Origin: Micropruina glycogenica
GTDB lineage: Bacteria; Actinomycetota; Actinomycetes; Propionibacteriales; Propionibacteriaceae
Reading direction: 5' to 3' (one strand)
Assembly (NCBI RefSeq): GCF_039524395.1
Contig: NZ_BAAAGO010000016.1
DNA length: 64,000 nt
Within the stretch, counting starts at the first letter, position 1. Each line of letters starts with the position of its first letter. The notes below the pieces were generated by a model. The model saw only the letters and a program-made list of their open reading frames with translations. It made no database searches and was not told the origin of the DNA. Below, piece by piece: positions 1-7,649 of the stretch. The translations under genes were made by a program, and so were the position numbers.

Positions 1-2
1 GC

Positions 3-2654
3 GCGGAGTCGGTGCTGCTGCGCTTCGACGGGGTCGAGTCGCGCTACCGGGTCTGGCTGAACGGGGTCGAGATCGGCATCGGGTCGGGCAGCCGGTTGGC
101 GCAGGAGTTCGACGTGACCCATGCCGTCCGTCCCGGCGAGAACCTGCTGGTGGTGCGCGTGCACCAGTGGTCGGCGGCCAGCTACCTGGAGGACCAGGAC
201 CAGTGGTGGCTGCCGGGCATCTTCCGCGACGTCACGCTGCTCGCCCGCCCGGCGGGCGCCCTGGACGACGTCTGGCTGCGCACCGATTACCACGCCGGAC
301 GGGGCTCGATCCGCCCCGAGATCGTGGCCGCCGACGACGCCTACCCGATGACCCTGCGGGTGCCCGAGCTGGGCGTCGAGGTGACCTGGCATTCGGCGTC
401 CGAGGTGTCGGGTATCGACGCCGGCCCGGTGCAGCCCTGGTCGGCGGAGCTGCCGCGGCTCTACGACGCCACGGTCGCCTCCACCGGTGAGACCGTGCGG
501 CTGCGGCTCGGCTTCCGCACCGTCGAGATCGCCGGCGACCGGCTGCTGGTCAACGGCGAACGGCTGGTCTTCCACGGAATGAACCGGCACGAGACGCACC
601 CCGATCGCGGCCGGGTCTTCGACGAGGACTGGGCCCGTGCCGACCTGCTGCTGATGAAGCGGTTCAACGTGAACGCGATCCGGACCAGCCACTATCCCCC
701 GCATCCGCGGCTGCTCGACCTGGCCGACGAGCTCGGCCTCTGGGTGATCCTGGAGTGCGACCTGGAGACCCACGGCTTCGAGCCGGGTGGCTGGCGGGAC
801 AATCCGAGCGACGACCCGGCCTGGCGGGAGGCGCTGCTCGACCGCATCGAGCGCACCGTCGAGCGGGACAAGAACCATCCGTCGATCGTGCTGTGGTCGC
901 TGGGCAACGAGTCCGGGACCGGGCAGAATCTGGCCGCGATGGCGTCCTGGGTGCATGGCCGCGACCCCGGCCGGCCGGTGCACTACGAGGGCGATTACGC
1001 CGGCGCGTACACCGACGTGTACTCGCGGATGTACTCCCCGGTTCCCGAGACGGCGTCGATCGGCCGTGACGACTCCGGCGCGCTGCTGCTCGGCTGTTCG
1101 GCGTCCGAATCGGCGCGACAGCGCTCGAAGCCGTTCCTGCTCTGCGAGTACGCCCACGCGATGGGCAACGGCCCGGGGGCGCTCGACCAGTACGAAGAGC
1201 TGGTCGAGCGGTATCCACGGTTGCACGGCGGCTTCGTCTGGGAATGGCGCGACCACGGGCTGCGCACACGCACCGCCGACGGCATCGAGTTCTTCGGCTA
1301 CGGCGGCGACTTCGGCGAGGTGGTGCACGACGGCAACTTCGTGATGGACGGCATGGTGCTCTCCGACGGAACGCCCACCCCCTCGCTGCACGAGTTCGCC
1401 CAGGTCGCCGCGCCGTTCGCGATCGAGGTCGCCGACATGCTCACGATCCGTAGCCGGCGGCACAGCGCCGACTCGGCGGACGTGGTGTTCTCGTGGTCGG
1501 CCGAGGCCGACGGCGAGCCGCTGGCCTCCGGCGAACTGGACGTGCCCCTGCTGGCGCCCCACGCGTCGGTGACCGTGGCGCGTCCGGCGCTGCCCGGACT
1601 GCCGGACGGGGCCGGCGAGCTGTGGCTGAACGTGGCGGCGCGGCTGGTCGCACCGACCGCGTGGGCGTCGGCCGGCCACCCGCTGGCGACGGCCCAGGGC
1701 CTGATCGCCCGGGCGCCGGATGCCCCGGCCCTGCGATGGTCGCCGGCACCGCGCGACCCGGCCACCGGCGGGCTCGGGTCGGGGCTGCCGGACGTCCTCG
1801 GGCCCGCCCGGTTCGAGGCCGGACGGCTCGTCGAGCTGGCCGGCGAACCGGTCCGTGGACCGCGATTGGCGTTGTGGCGGGCCCCTACCGACAACGACCG
1901 CGGCAGCGGGTTCGGCAGCTACCAGGACGCCGACCCCACCCTGCCGCCATGGCGCGCCACGCCGGCCCCACCCTGGGACGCCCGCTGGCGTGCGGCCGGT
2001 CTGGACCGGATGGTCCCGCGTGTGGTCTCGGCGTCCGGGTCGGCGAGCTGGCTGCGGGTCCGCACCCGGTGGGCGGCGGCGAACTCACGTCTCGCCGTGG
2101 TCTGCGACGAGCACTGGTGGCTCGACGAGCGCGGCCTGGCGCTGGTCGTCGATTTGGAGCCCAGCACCGGGTGGGACCTGATCTGGCCGCGGCTCGGCGT
2201 CCGCTTCGACCTGCCGACCGGCATCGACGGTGCCTCCTGGTTCGGGACGGGTCCGCTGGAGTCATATCCGGACAGCCTCCAGGCCGCCCGGGTGGGCCGC
2301 TTCAGCGCGGCGCTCGGCGAGTTGACCGTCGGGTACGCACGTCCCCAGGAGAGCGGGCACCGCAGCGACCTGCGCTCGCTGACCGTGCGCCGATCCGGGG
2401 CCGACTGGCTGCGCATCGACACCGGTCCGGACGCCGCGGGCCGGCTTCCCGGCTTCACGCTCACGCCGCACACCGCCGAGGAGGTCGACCGCGCCGCGCA
2501 TCCCCACGAGCTGCCGCCGTCGACTGCCACCCGGCTGTATCTGGACGCGGCCCAGCACGGTCTCGGCTCGCGGGCGTGTGGTCCGGACGTGTGGCCGGCG
2601 CAGGCGCTCGCCCCCCGGGCGGCGTCCCTGCGGCTCCGGTTCGCCCCGGGCTGA
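3..2654 (+). CDS. lacZ: Beta-galactosidase, GH2 LacZ type, 5' end cut by the window
   Basis: This glycoside hydrolase family 2 enzyme is expected to hydrolyse terminal beta-galactosides such as lactose. The reading frame is open to the window edge, and the first GTG (position 12) lies inside the jelly-roll domain, so roughly 110-140 N-terminal residues are missing; complete LacZ proteins are about 1000 residues. The TIM barrel carries NRHETHPDRG, IRTSHYPP, the acid/base Glu in SLGNESGTG (near residue 300 counted from position 12) and the nucleophile Glu in LLCEYAHAMGNG (near 379). The C-terminal domain has the WRAPTDNDRG motif of the long LacZ form. The gene is convergent with the HAD gene 25 nt downstream. 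Family assignment is firm; the substrate is inferred. Confidence 0.95.
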   Translation, partial: AESVLLRFDGVESRYRVWLNGVEIGIGSGSRLAQEFDVTHAVRPGENLLVVRVHQWSAASYLEDQDQWWLPGIFRDVTLLARPAGALDDVWLRTDYHAGRGSIRPEIVAADDAYPMTLRVPELGVEVTWHSASEVSGIDAGPVQPWSAELPRLYDATVASTGETVRLRLGFRTVEIAGDRLLVNGERLVFHGMNRHETHPDRGRVFDEDWARADLLLMKRFNVNAIRTSHYPPHPRLLDLADELGLWVILECDLETHGFEPGGWRDNPSDDPAWREALLDRIERTVERDKNHPSIVLWSLGNESGTGQNLAAMASWVHGRDPGRPVHYEGDYAGAYTDVYSRMYSPVPETASIGRDDSGALLLGCSASESARQRSKPFLLCEYAHAMGNGPGALDQYEELVERYPRLHGGFVWEWRDHGLRTRTADGIEFFGYGGDFGEVVHDGNFVMDGMVLSDGTPTPSLHEFAQVAAPFAIEVADMLTIRSRRHSADSADVVFSWSAEADGEPLASGELDVPLLAPHASVTVARPALPGLPDGAGELWLNVAARLVAPTAWASAGHPLATAQGLIARAPDAPALRWSPAPRDPATGGLGSGLPDVLGPARFEAGRLVELAGEPVRGPRLALWRAPTDNDRGSGFGSYQDADPTLPPWRATPAPPWDARWRAAGLDRMVPRVVSASGSASWLRVRTRWAAANSRLAVVCDEHWWLDERGLALVVDLEPSTGWDLIWPRLGVRFDLPTGIDGASWFGTGPLESYPDSLQAARVGRFSAALGELTVGYARPQESGHRSDLRSLTVRRSGADWLRIDTGPDAAGRLPGFTLTPHTAEEVDRAAHPHELPPSTATRLYLDAAQHGLGSRACGPDVWPAQALAPRAASLRLRFAPG

Positions 2655-2679
2655 GGACGTCCGTGCGGCGCTGCGTCCG

Positions 2680-3327
2680 TTACAGGCCGAGCAGGGTCTG
2701 CAGTTCGCCGACGCTGTGCACGACCGCGGTCGGTTCGGCGGCACGGAGCTCCTCGGCGCTCGCCGCTCCCCAGGTGACCCCGATGCCCCGGACACCGGCC
2801 GCCCGGGCCGCCTGCATATCGACGATGGCGTCCCCGACGTAGACGGCGTCCGCGGCGTCCGCACCCATCTGGTTCAGGGCATGCAGCAGCGGTTCGGGCG
2901 AGGGCTTGTGGGTGGCGGTGTCCTCCTCGGTGACCAACAGCGGGATCTGCCCGGTCAGGCCGACGCACTCCAGGCTGACCAGGGCCGATGCGTGCCGCTT
3001 GGACGTGACTACCCCGAACGGTCGGCCGGACGCCCGCAGTCCCCCGATCAGGGCACCGACCCCGTCGAAGGGCCGCACATAGGCCTGGTGGTTGGCCAGG
3101 TTCCACTCCAGGTAGCGCGCGGTCAGCTCGTCGGCCACCTCGGGCGCCAGTGTGGTGAACGTCTCGGTCAGCGACCGCCCGATCCACTCCTTGCACTGCG
3201 CGAGCGTCGGTTCCCAGCCCAGCGCCTGCGACACCGTGCGCTGGAAGGTCGCGACGATCAGCGGGACGGTGTCGGCAAGCGTGCCGTCGAGGTCGAACAG
3301 AACGGTCTTCGGCGCCACGAAATTCAC
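2680..3327 (-). CDS. HAD-superfamily hydrolase, phosphoglycolate phosphatase-like
   Basis: A 215-residue cytosolic HAD phosphatase. Motif I is LFDLDGTLAD near the N-terminus (nucleophile and acid/base Asp). A Thr/Ser of motif II lies in VVTSKRHA, a Lys in HKPSPEPLL, and motif III/IV is YVGDAIVDMQAARAAG. The helical cap between motif I and II fits the Gph/PpaX subfamily, which acts on phosphoglycolate or pyrophosphate-like substrates; the exact substrate cannot be read from the sequence. The start is a GTG at 3327; no better upstream start is in frame. It is convergent with the lacZ-type gene and has no operon partner. Confidence 0.85.
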   Translation of the reverse strand: MNFVAPKTVLFDLDGTLADTVPLIVATFQRTVSQALGWEPTLAQCKEWIGRSLTETFTTLAPEVADELTARYLEWNLANHQAYVRPFDGVGALIGGLRASGRPFGVVTSKRHASALVSLECVGLTGQIPLLVTEEDTATHKPSPEPLLHALNQMGADAADAVYVGDAIVDMQAARAAGVRGIGVTWGAASAEELRAAEPTAVVHSVGELQTLLGL

Positions 3328-3379
3328 CGGGTCAGCCTAATCTGCCCGGCGGGCGTCCCGTGTTCACCACCCTCGCGGG

Positions 3380-3447
3380 ACGTTGCTCAGCCCTGGGTTC
3401 GTTGCATAGGTTCAAACCTGAGCAAGGACGCCGAACCTGAGCAACGT
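3380..3447. repeat. Inverted repeat ACGTTGCTCAG ... CTGAGCAACGT
   Basis: An 11-bp perfect inverted repeat, with arms at 3380-3390 and 3437-3447. It sits between the HAD gene (start 3327, minus) and the TetR gene (start 3550, plus). The loop also contains GGTTC/GAACC segments. The arm resembles the CGTTGCTCGCG element near 45.55 kb, so a dispersed palindrome is more likely than a dedicated operator, although its place in a divergent promoter region leaves the operator option open. Confidence 0.5.
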
Positions 3448-3549
3448 GGGACGGCGGCCACCGCGGGCCGGCTTCGATGGGACCGGCCGGTGGCTGGTCG
3501 GGCCGCGACGGGACCCCCCGCGTCCGCCGGCAGGTGAGAGAGGAAGCGC

Positions 3550-4155
3550 ATGACGGACTCCCCCGCGAAGCCGCGCGGGCGCCGGCCGGGCCGCGCCGAT
3601 ACCCGCGGCACCATCTGCCGCGCCGCGCTCACCCTGTTCTCGACGATCGGCTACGACAAGGTGTCGCTGCGCGCCATCGCGCGCGAGGCCGACGTCGACC
3701 CGGCGCTGATTCATCACTACTTCTCCAGCAAGTCCGACCTGTTCGCCCAGACCGTGCTCGACCTTCCGCTCGAAGCCGGCCAGGTGGTGAGCGACGTGCT
3801 GAACGGCCCGCGCGAACAGATCGGCGAGCGGGCCGTGGCCGCCTTTCTGGCCGCCTACGACAGCCCCGAGAGCGGCCGCGACCGGTTCACCGCCATGCTC
3901 CGCTCCGCGGTGGCGGCCGACATCGTGCAGCGGCCGCTCAGCGAGTTCATGTCGAAGGAGGTGTTCGGCCCGATCGCCGAGCAGCTCGGTCATCGTGACT
4001 ATCGCCTGCGGGCCCAGCTCGCGGTGAGCCTCGTGCTGGGCATGGCGCTCAGCCGCTACATCCTCAGATTGCAGGCGCTCGAGGCGGCGTCCGACCGCGA
4101 CCTGGTGCGTGGCCTGGGCCGGGCGATGCAAGAGATTCTCGTCGAGAGCTGGTGA
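3550..4155 (+). CDS. TetR/AcrR family transcriptional regulator
   Basis: A 201-residue dimeric repressor type. The N-terminal helix-turn-helix spans about residues 18-64 (ICRAALTLFSTIGYDKVSLR, then IAREADVDPALIHHYFSSKS), the classic TetR DNA-binding layout. The C-terminal ligand and dimerisation domain resembles the TetR_C group with a MALSRYIL segment. A basic tail (PRGRRPGRADTR) precedes the HTH. A purine-rich AGAGAGGAAG stretch 6-8 nt before the ATG serves as ribosome-binding site. The proline-rich membrane protein lies 40 nt downstream and may be co-transcribed; effector and regulon are unknown. Confidence 0.9.
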   Translation: MTDSPAKPRGRRPGRADTRGTICRAALTLFSTIGYDKVSLRAIAREADVDPALIHHYFSSKSDLFAQTVLDLPLEAGQVVSDVLNGPREQIGERAVAAFLAAYDSPESGRDRFTAMLRSAVAADIVQRPLSEFMSKEVFGPIAEQLGHRDYRLRAQLAVSLVLGMALSRYILRLQALEAASDRDLVRGLGRAMQEILVESW

Positions 4156-4195
4156 TTCGCCGGCTCGGTAGGCTGGTCGCGGATTCAGGAGGACG

Positions 4196-5053
4196 ATGAG
4201 CTGGCCAGCACCAACCGGTGACCCGATCCGCCCCCAAGGGGACGGAGCGCAGCCGACCCCTGGGCAGGCGCCCGGCGACCAGCCGTCCGGAACGACCCCG
4301 CCGCCGCCGACCTGGGCGCAGGTTCAGCCGGGCGCCGGCTACCCGCCCCCGACCGTGCCCCTGCCGACTCAGCCGCTGCCCACCACGCCCATGCCGGCGC
4401 CGCTGACCCCGCCCGCCGAACAGCCGACCGGGGCCGTCGCGAGCGCGGCGGGTCCGGGGCACATCGATATGCTCAGCGCTCCGGCCGTTACCCCGCCCGG
4501 GTTGGCCAAGTTGAGCGAGAAGACCGGCCAACCCGTGCGGCCGTGGACGATCTGGGCCTCGGCGGTGCTGATGTTCGGCGGCGCGATCACCGTCACCGTG
4601 GGCCTGCTGCTCGCCATGTGGGTGATGGCCTCGCCCTGGGTCGAGGTGGCCGACGGCTGGACCAAAGACGACAAGTTCAACGAGGCCACCTGGCTGACCG
4701 CGCAGTTCCCGTCCGAACCCGCCAGCGGCTGGCGGGTGTTCTTCGCGATCGTCTGTTGCGTAATCGCGGTGGCCGTGGCCGGCACCGCAGCGGTGATCGG
4801 CTACTACGCGTTCGCCGGCTACGACTGGACGCGCATCGGCGGGCTGGTCGCGCTCGGGGTGTCGCTGCTGTCGCTGTTGCTCACCCCGATCGCGGCCGTC
4901 ACGATCGGCTTCGTTGCACTCGGGGCCGCGGCGCTGTGGCTGCCGGCGACAAGGCCGTTCTTCGCCCGCTGGCAGGCCGTGCGGCACCCACAGACGGCCT
5001 ACTCGCAGCCGATTCAGAACGTCTTCTACGGCCCGCTGCCGCGCTATCGCTGA
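4196..5053 (+). CDS. Proline-rich membrane protein, unknown function
   Basis: A 285-residue protein. The first ~110 residues are rich in Pro, Thr, Gln and Ala (low complexity, probably cytoplasmic and disordered). Three or four hydrophobic helices follow: about 118-146, 180-207 and 212-245, the last long enough for two passes. No enzymatic motif is visible. Proteins with a Pro-rich N-terminal tail and a small C-terminal membrane domain are frequent in actinobacteria and often unassigned. GGAGG starts 6 nt before the ATG. It follows the TetR gene by 40 nt. Confidence 0.75.
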   Translation: MSWPAPTGDPIRPQGDGAQPTPGQAPGDQPSGTTPPPPTWAQVQPGAGYPPPTVPLPTQPLPTTPMPAPLTPPAEQPTGAVASAAGPGHIDMLSAPAVTPPGLAKLSEKTGQPVRPWTIWASAVLMFGGAITVTVGLLLAMWVMASPWVEVADGWTKDDKFNEATWLTAQFPSEPASGWRVFFAIVCCVIAVAVAGTAAVIGYYAFAGYDWTRIGGLVALGVSLLSLLLTPIAAVTIGFVALGAAALWLPATRPFFARWQAVRHPQTAYSQPIQNVFYGPLPRYR

Positions 5054-5077
5054 ACCGTCCTTTCGGCAATGGTTACC

Positions 5078-5098
5078 CTGCAGCAACGGTTGCTGTAG
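5078..5098. promoter_or_regulatory. Palindromic operator upstream of the ArsR gene
   Basis: CAGCAAC-G-GTTGCTG (5081-5095) is a perfect 7-bp inverted repeat with one central base. It extends to 5078-5098 with one mismatch per arm. It ends 33 nt before the GTG start of the ArsR-type regulator, where an autoregulatory operator is expected. This family normally binds such short palindromes as dimers. Binding is inferred. Confidence 0.6.
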
Positions 5099-5131
5099 AG
5101 CAAGCGAACGACGTTACCGCTTGCCGACGAG

Positions 5132-5419
5132 GTGTTCGACGCACTGTGCGACCACACCAGGCGTCAGTTGTTGCGCGCGATCGGCGACGAGCCCGTTGCC
5201 GTAGGGGTGCTCGCCGAGCGCGTGGCCGTCGGCCGGCCGGCGGTGAGCAAGCACCTGAAGGTGCTGCAGTGCGCCGGGTTGGTCAGCCACCACAGCGTGG
5301 GCACCCGCAACCTGTACGCGCTCGCACCTGAGGGTTACGCGGTGGCGCAGCGCTGGTTCGCCGACACCTGGACGGCCGCGCTGACCGCCTTCGCCCGGCA
5401 TCTCGAGCAGCAGAAATGA
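5132..5419 (+). CDS. ArsR family winged-helix repressor
   Basis: A 95-residue winged-helix protein. The recognition segment is RVAVGRPAVSKHLKVLQCAG, followed by a wing ending in RNLYALAPEG. The pattern matches the SRPBCC-linked ArsR subgroup rather than metal sensors: no Cys-rich metal site is present. The start is GTG 5132; a TAG at 5096-5098 closes the frame upstream and no other standard start lies between. The stop overlaps the ATG of the next gene (ATGA at 5416), so the two are translationally coupled. Target is probably its own operon through the palindrome at 5078-5098. Confidence 0.85.
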   Translation: MFDALCDHTRRQLLRAIGDEPVAVGVLAERVAVGRPAVSKHLKVLQCAGLVSHHSVGTRNLYALAPEGYAVAQRWFADTWTAALTAFARHLEQQK

Positions 5420-6161
5420 CGCCGCTGCACCGGCAGATCGTGGTCGCCGCCACGGCAGGCCGCGCCTTCGCCGTGTTCACCACCGAGATCGGCCTGTGGT
5501 GGCCCCTGGAGCGGTTCAGCGTGGGCGGGGCGGGGTCGTCCGTCGAGTTCAAGAATGGACGGCTGGTAGAGACCGCGGCCGACGGCGACACCCACGAGTG
5601 GGGCGAGGTCACGGCCTGGGAACCGCCCGAACGGCTGGCGTTCTCCTGGCACCCCGGACGTCCCGATGAGCCGGCCTCGCACGTCGAGGTGACCTTCGTC
5701 GAGTTGGCGGACGGCACGACTTTGGTCACGCTCACCCACACTGGTTGGGAGCGGCTCGCCGAACCCGCGGCGGCCCGCGAGGAGTACCGCAACGGCTGGC
5801 CGTTGGTGATGGCGCGGCTCGGCGATGCGATCGGCACCGAGCCGGCCGCACCCACCGTGGCGGCGTGGTTCGCGCTGCGGCACACCTCGAATCTGACCCC
5901 TGAGCTCTCGGTCTTCGCCGATGACCGCTTCGCCGGCACGTGGCCTTTCTGCAGTGGCTCGACGGCCGTGGCTGGCTCGTGGCGGCCGGTCCGCTGGGCG
6001 ATCAGGACGGTGCCGGGCTCACGGTGGCGCGGGTGCCGGGTGACAAGGTCGGCGAGTTGGTCGAGGCCGCCCACCAACAGGACGCGAGCGTCGCCGAAGG
6101 ACTCTTCGACGTGCTGGTGCGGCCCTGGCAAGTCAGGTTCGCCACGCCCCAGGAGCGCTGA
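5416..6161 (+). pseudogene. SRPBCC (AHSA1-like) - YCII fusion protein, frameshifted
   Basis: The first ~173 codons encode an AHSA1/START-like ligand-binding domain (WGEVTAWEPPERLAFSWHPG, then LTHTGWERL) and the beginning of a YCII-like dimeric alpha-beta barrel. After RFAG near 5936 the frame shifts. The continuation AFLQWLDGRGWLVAAGPLGD, then VRPWQVRFATPQER, runs in another frame from 5937 and ends at a TGA at 6161. Adding one C in the GCCGG/CAC run at about 5936 restores one uninterrupted protein of about 248 residues. Without it, translation runs on to 6249 through unrelated, low-quality sequence. It is either a recent pseudogene or a sequencing error. Its ArsR neighbour is intact. Confidence 0.75.
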
Positions 6162-6257
6162 CCCGATGGTTGAACTCGTCCAAGAGCCCGGCCGGACCGG
6201 TCGCGACAAGTCGTGCGGCACTGGGAGTCGAGGCGCTCAAGCCCCCTAGAAGATGAG

Positions 6258-6328
6258 AGCGGGCGACGGGAATCGAACCCGCATTCTCAGCTTGGGAAGC
6301 TGATGTTCTGCCATTGAACTACGCCCGC
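6258..6328 (-). tRNA. tRNA-Gly (anticodon CCC)
   Basis: Read on the minus strand, the gene has a 7-bp acceptor stem GCGGGCG/CGCCCGC (6322-6328 with 6259-6265), a D-arm with GTTCAATGGCAGAAC, an anticodon stem TCAGC/GCTGA around the loop TTCCCAA (anticodon CCC), and the T-arm GCGGGTTCGATTCCCG(T). Discriminator base is U. CCA is not encoded. It is 71 nt long, follows the known Gly(CCC) pattern, and would decode GGG. Confidence 0.96.
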
Positions 6329-6463
6329 GAGGCGCGCTGACCGCCGTCAGTCTAGCGGGCGCGTCGTGGCCGACGCACAACGGCTCAGGGTGTCCCCCGC
6401 CTGTGCCCTGGAGACTCCTCGCCCGGGTGCCCATCGTCGCCGCACGGGGCTAGCGTCAGAACC

Positions 6464-7096
6464 ATGAGTTACGCCGAACCGACCGACGTCGGGCCCGCCT
6501 ACGGCGGCGACCTGGCCGTGAACGCGAGCGACAAGACCAAGGTGCTCACCCTGCTCGACGCCGCCCTGGCCGAAGGCCGCATCACCCCGGCCGAGCATGC
6601 CGAGCGCACGCAGGCCGCCAATCAGGCCCAGACCTTCGACGATCTGGTGCCGCTCACCCGTGACCTCGTGGTGGTTCCCGGTCCGGCCTTGACCCCGACC
6701 TGGTCGTCCGCACCGGTCGGCCCCGACACCGGCCCCGAGATGATCGTCGCCATCTTCAGCGGTGCGGCGCGCAAGGGCGTGTGGCAGCCGCGGCGCAATC
6801 TCAGCGTGCTGACCCTGTTCGGCGGGGCGGAACTCGACCTCACCCAGGCCGTCTTCACCGACAACGTGTGCGAGATCAACGTGTTCTGCCTGTTCGGCGG
6901 CATCGAGATCACGGTGCCCGACGGCACCACGGTGCGCAACGAGTGCATGGCGGTCTTCGGTGGCTCAGACACCAAGACCATGCCTCCCACGCCCGGCGCG
7001 CCCACCGTGATCGTCAAGGGCTTCATCGGGTTCGGCGGGGTCGAGGTGCGCGGCCTCAGCAAGAAGCAACGCAAGCGCCGCGACTGCGGCAGCTGA
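6464..7096 (+). CDS. DUF1707 and LiaF-like C-terminal domain protein
   Basis: A 210-residue protein. Residues ~20-70 match the DUF1707 helical domain (NASDKTKVLTLLDAALAEGR, ITPAEHAER). A Pro/Ala linker follows, then a beta-rich domain with repeated F-GG steps (LTLFGGAELDL, VFCLFGGIEITVPDGT, MAVFGGSD, GFIGFGGVEVRG), the layout of the cell-wall-active antibiotic response (LiaF C-terminal) domain. There is no membrane segment. Proteins of this kind are linked to envelope stress sensing; a specific role here is not shown. It stands alone upstream of the PH-domain pair. Confidence 0.8.
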   Translation: MSYAEPTDVGPAYGGDLAVNASDKTKVLTLLDAALAEGRITPAEHAERTQAANQAQTFDDLVPLTRDLVVVPGPALTPTWSSAPVGPDTGPEMIVAIFSGAARKGVWQPRRNLSVLTLFGGAELDLTQAVFTDNVCEINVFCLFGGIEITVPDGTTVRNECMAVFGGSDTKTMPPTPGAPTVIVKGFIGFGGVEVRGLSKKQRKRRDCGS

Positions 7097-7160
7097 GCCG
7101 TCCCAGATGGACGCCCCCGCCCCGCTCGGCCGTGCGGGGTCGGCCCGTACGCTGAACGAC

Positions 7161-7649
7161 ATGGACGACCTGTTCGCGCCGCCGGCGGCCGGCTGGCGGC
7201 GCATCTCGCCCGCCTACGCCATGGTGCTGCGCGCACGCATGCTGATCGGTACCGCCCTTGTGATCGGCGTGGTGGCCACCGTGTTGTGGCATGCCGTCGA
7301 CCCCCGCTGGGCGGGTGCCCTGATCGCCCTGGGCGTCGGCTACGCAGGGTGGCAGTGGTTCAGGCTCGGGCGTTGGGTGCGGGCCTGGGGCTACCTCGAA
7401 CGTGACGGCGACCTGTACCTCAGCCATGGGCTCTGGTCGCGTGAGCTGATCGTCATTCCGTACGGCCGCATGCAGGCGGTGAAGGTCGAGAGCGGCCCGT
7501 TGACCCGCGCGCTCGGCCTGGCCAACGTCGAACTGGTCACGGCCAGCCTGCAATCGGGTGGCCGGGTGCCGGGACTGCCGCAACGTGACGCCGAAGCGCT
7601 GCGCGACCGGTTGATCGCCATCGGCATCGGCGATCAGGACGGCCTGTGA
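7161..7649 (+). CDS. PH domain-containing membrane protein, YdbS-like (bPH2)
   Basis: A 162-residue protein with two N-terminal hydrophobic helices (about residues 28-67) and one bacterial PH (bPH2, formerly DUF304) domain: VRAWGYLERDGDLYLSHGLW, then IPYGRMQAVKVESGPLTRAL. The ATG at 7161 is preferred over an in-frame start at 7107, because the upstream extension is not conserved-looking and overlaps the promoter. The stop overlaps the GTG of the next gene (GTGA at 7646-7649), making the classic YdbS-YdbT pair. In Bacillus subtilis such pairs protect against certain bacteriocins; the role here is unknown. Confidence 0.85.
   Translation: MDDLFAPPAAGWRRISPAYAMVLRARMLIGTALVIGVVATVLWHAVDPRWAGALIALGVGYAGWQWFRLGRWVRAWGYLERDGDLYLSHGLWSRELIVIPYGRMQAVKVESGPLTRALGLANVELVTASLQSGGRVPGLPQRDAEALRDRLIAIGIGDQDGL

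Noticed and set aside
5937..6161. Independent small YCII gene
   Set aside because: Its start has no ribosome-binding site, and it continues the upstream protein exactly after one base is restored, so it is the second half of a frameshifted gene.
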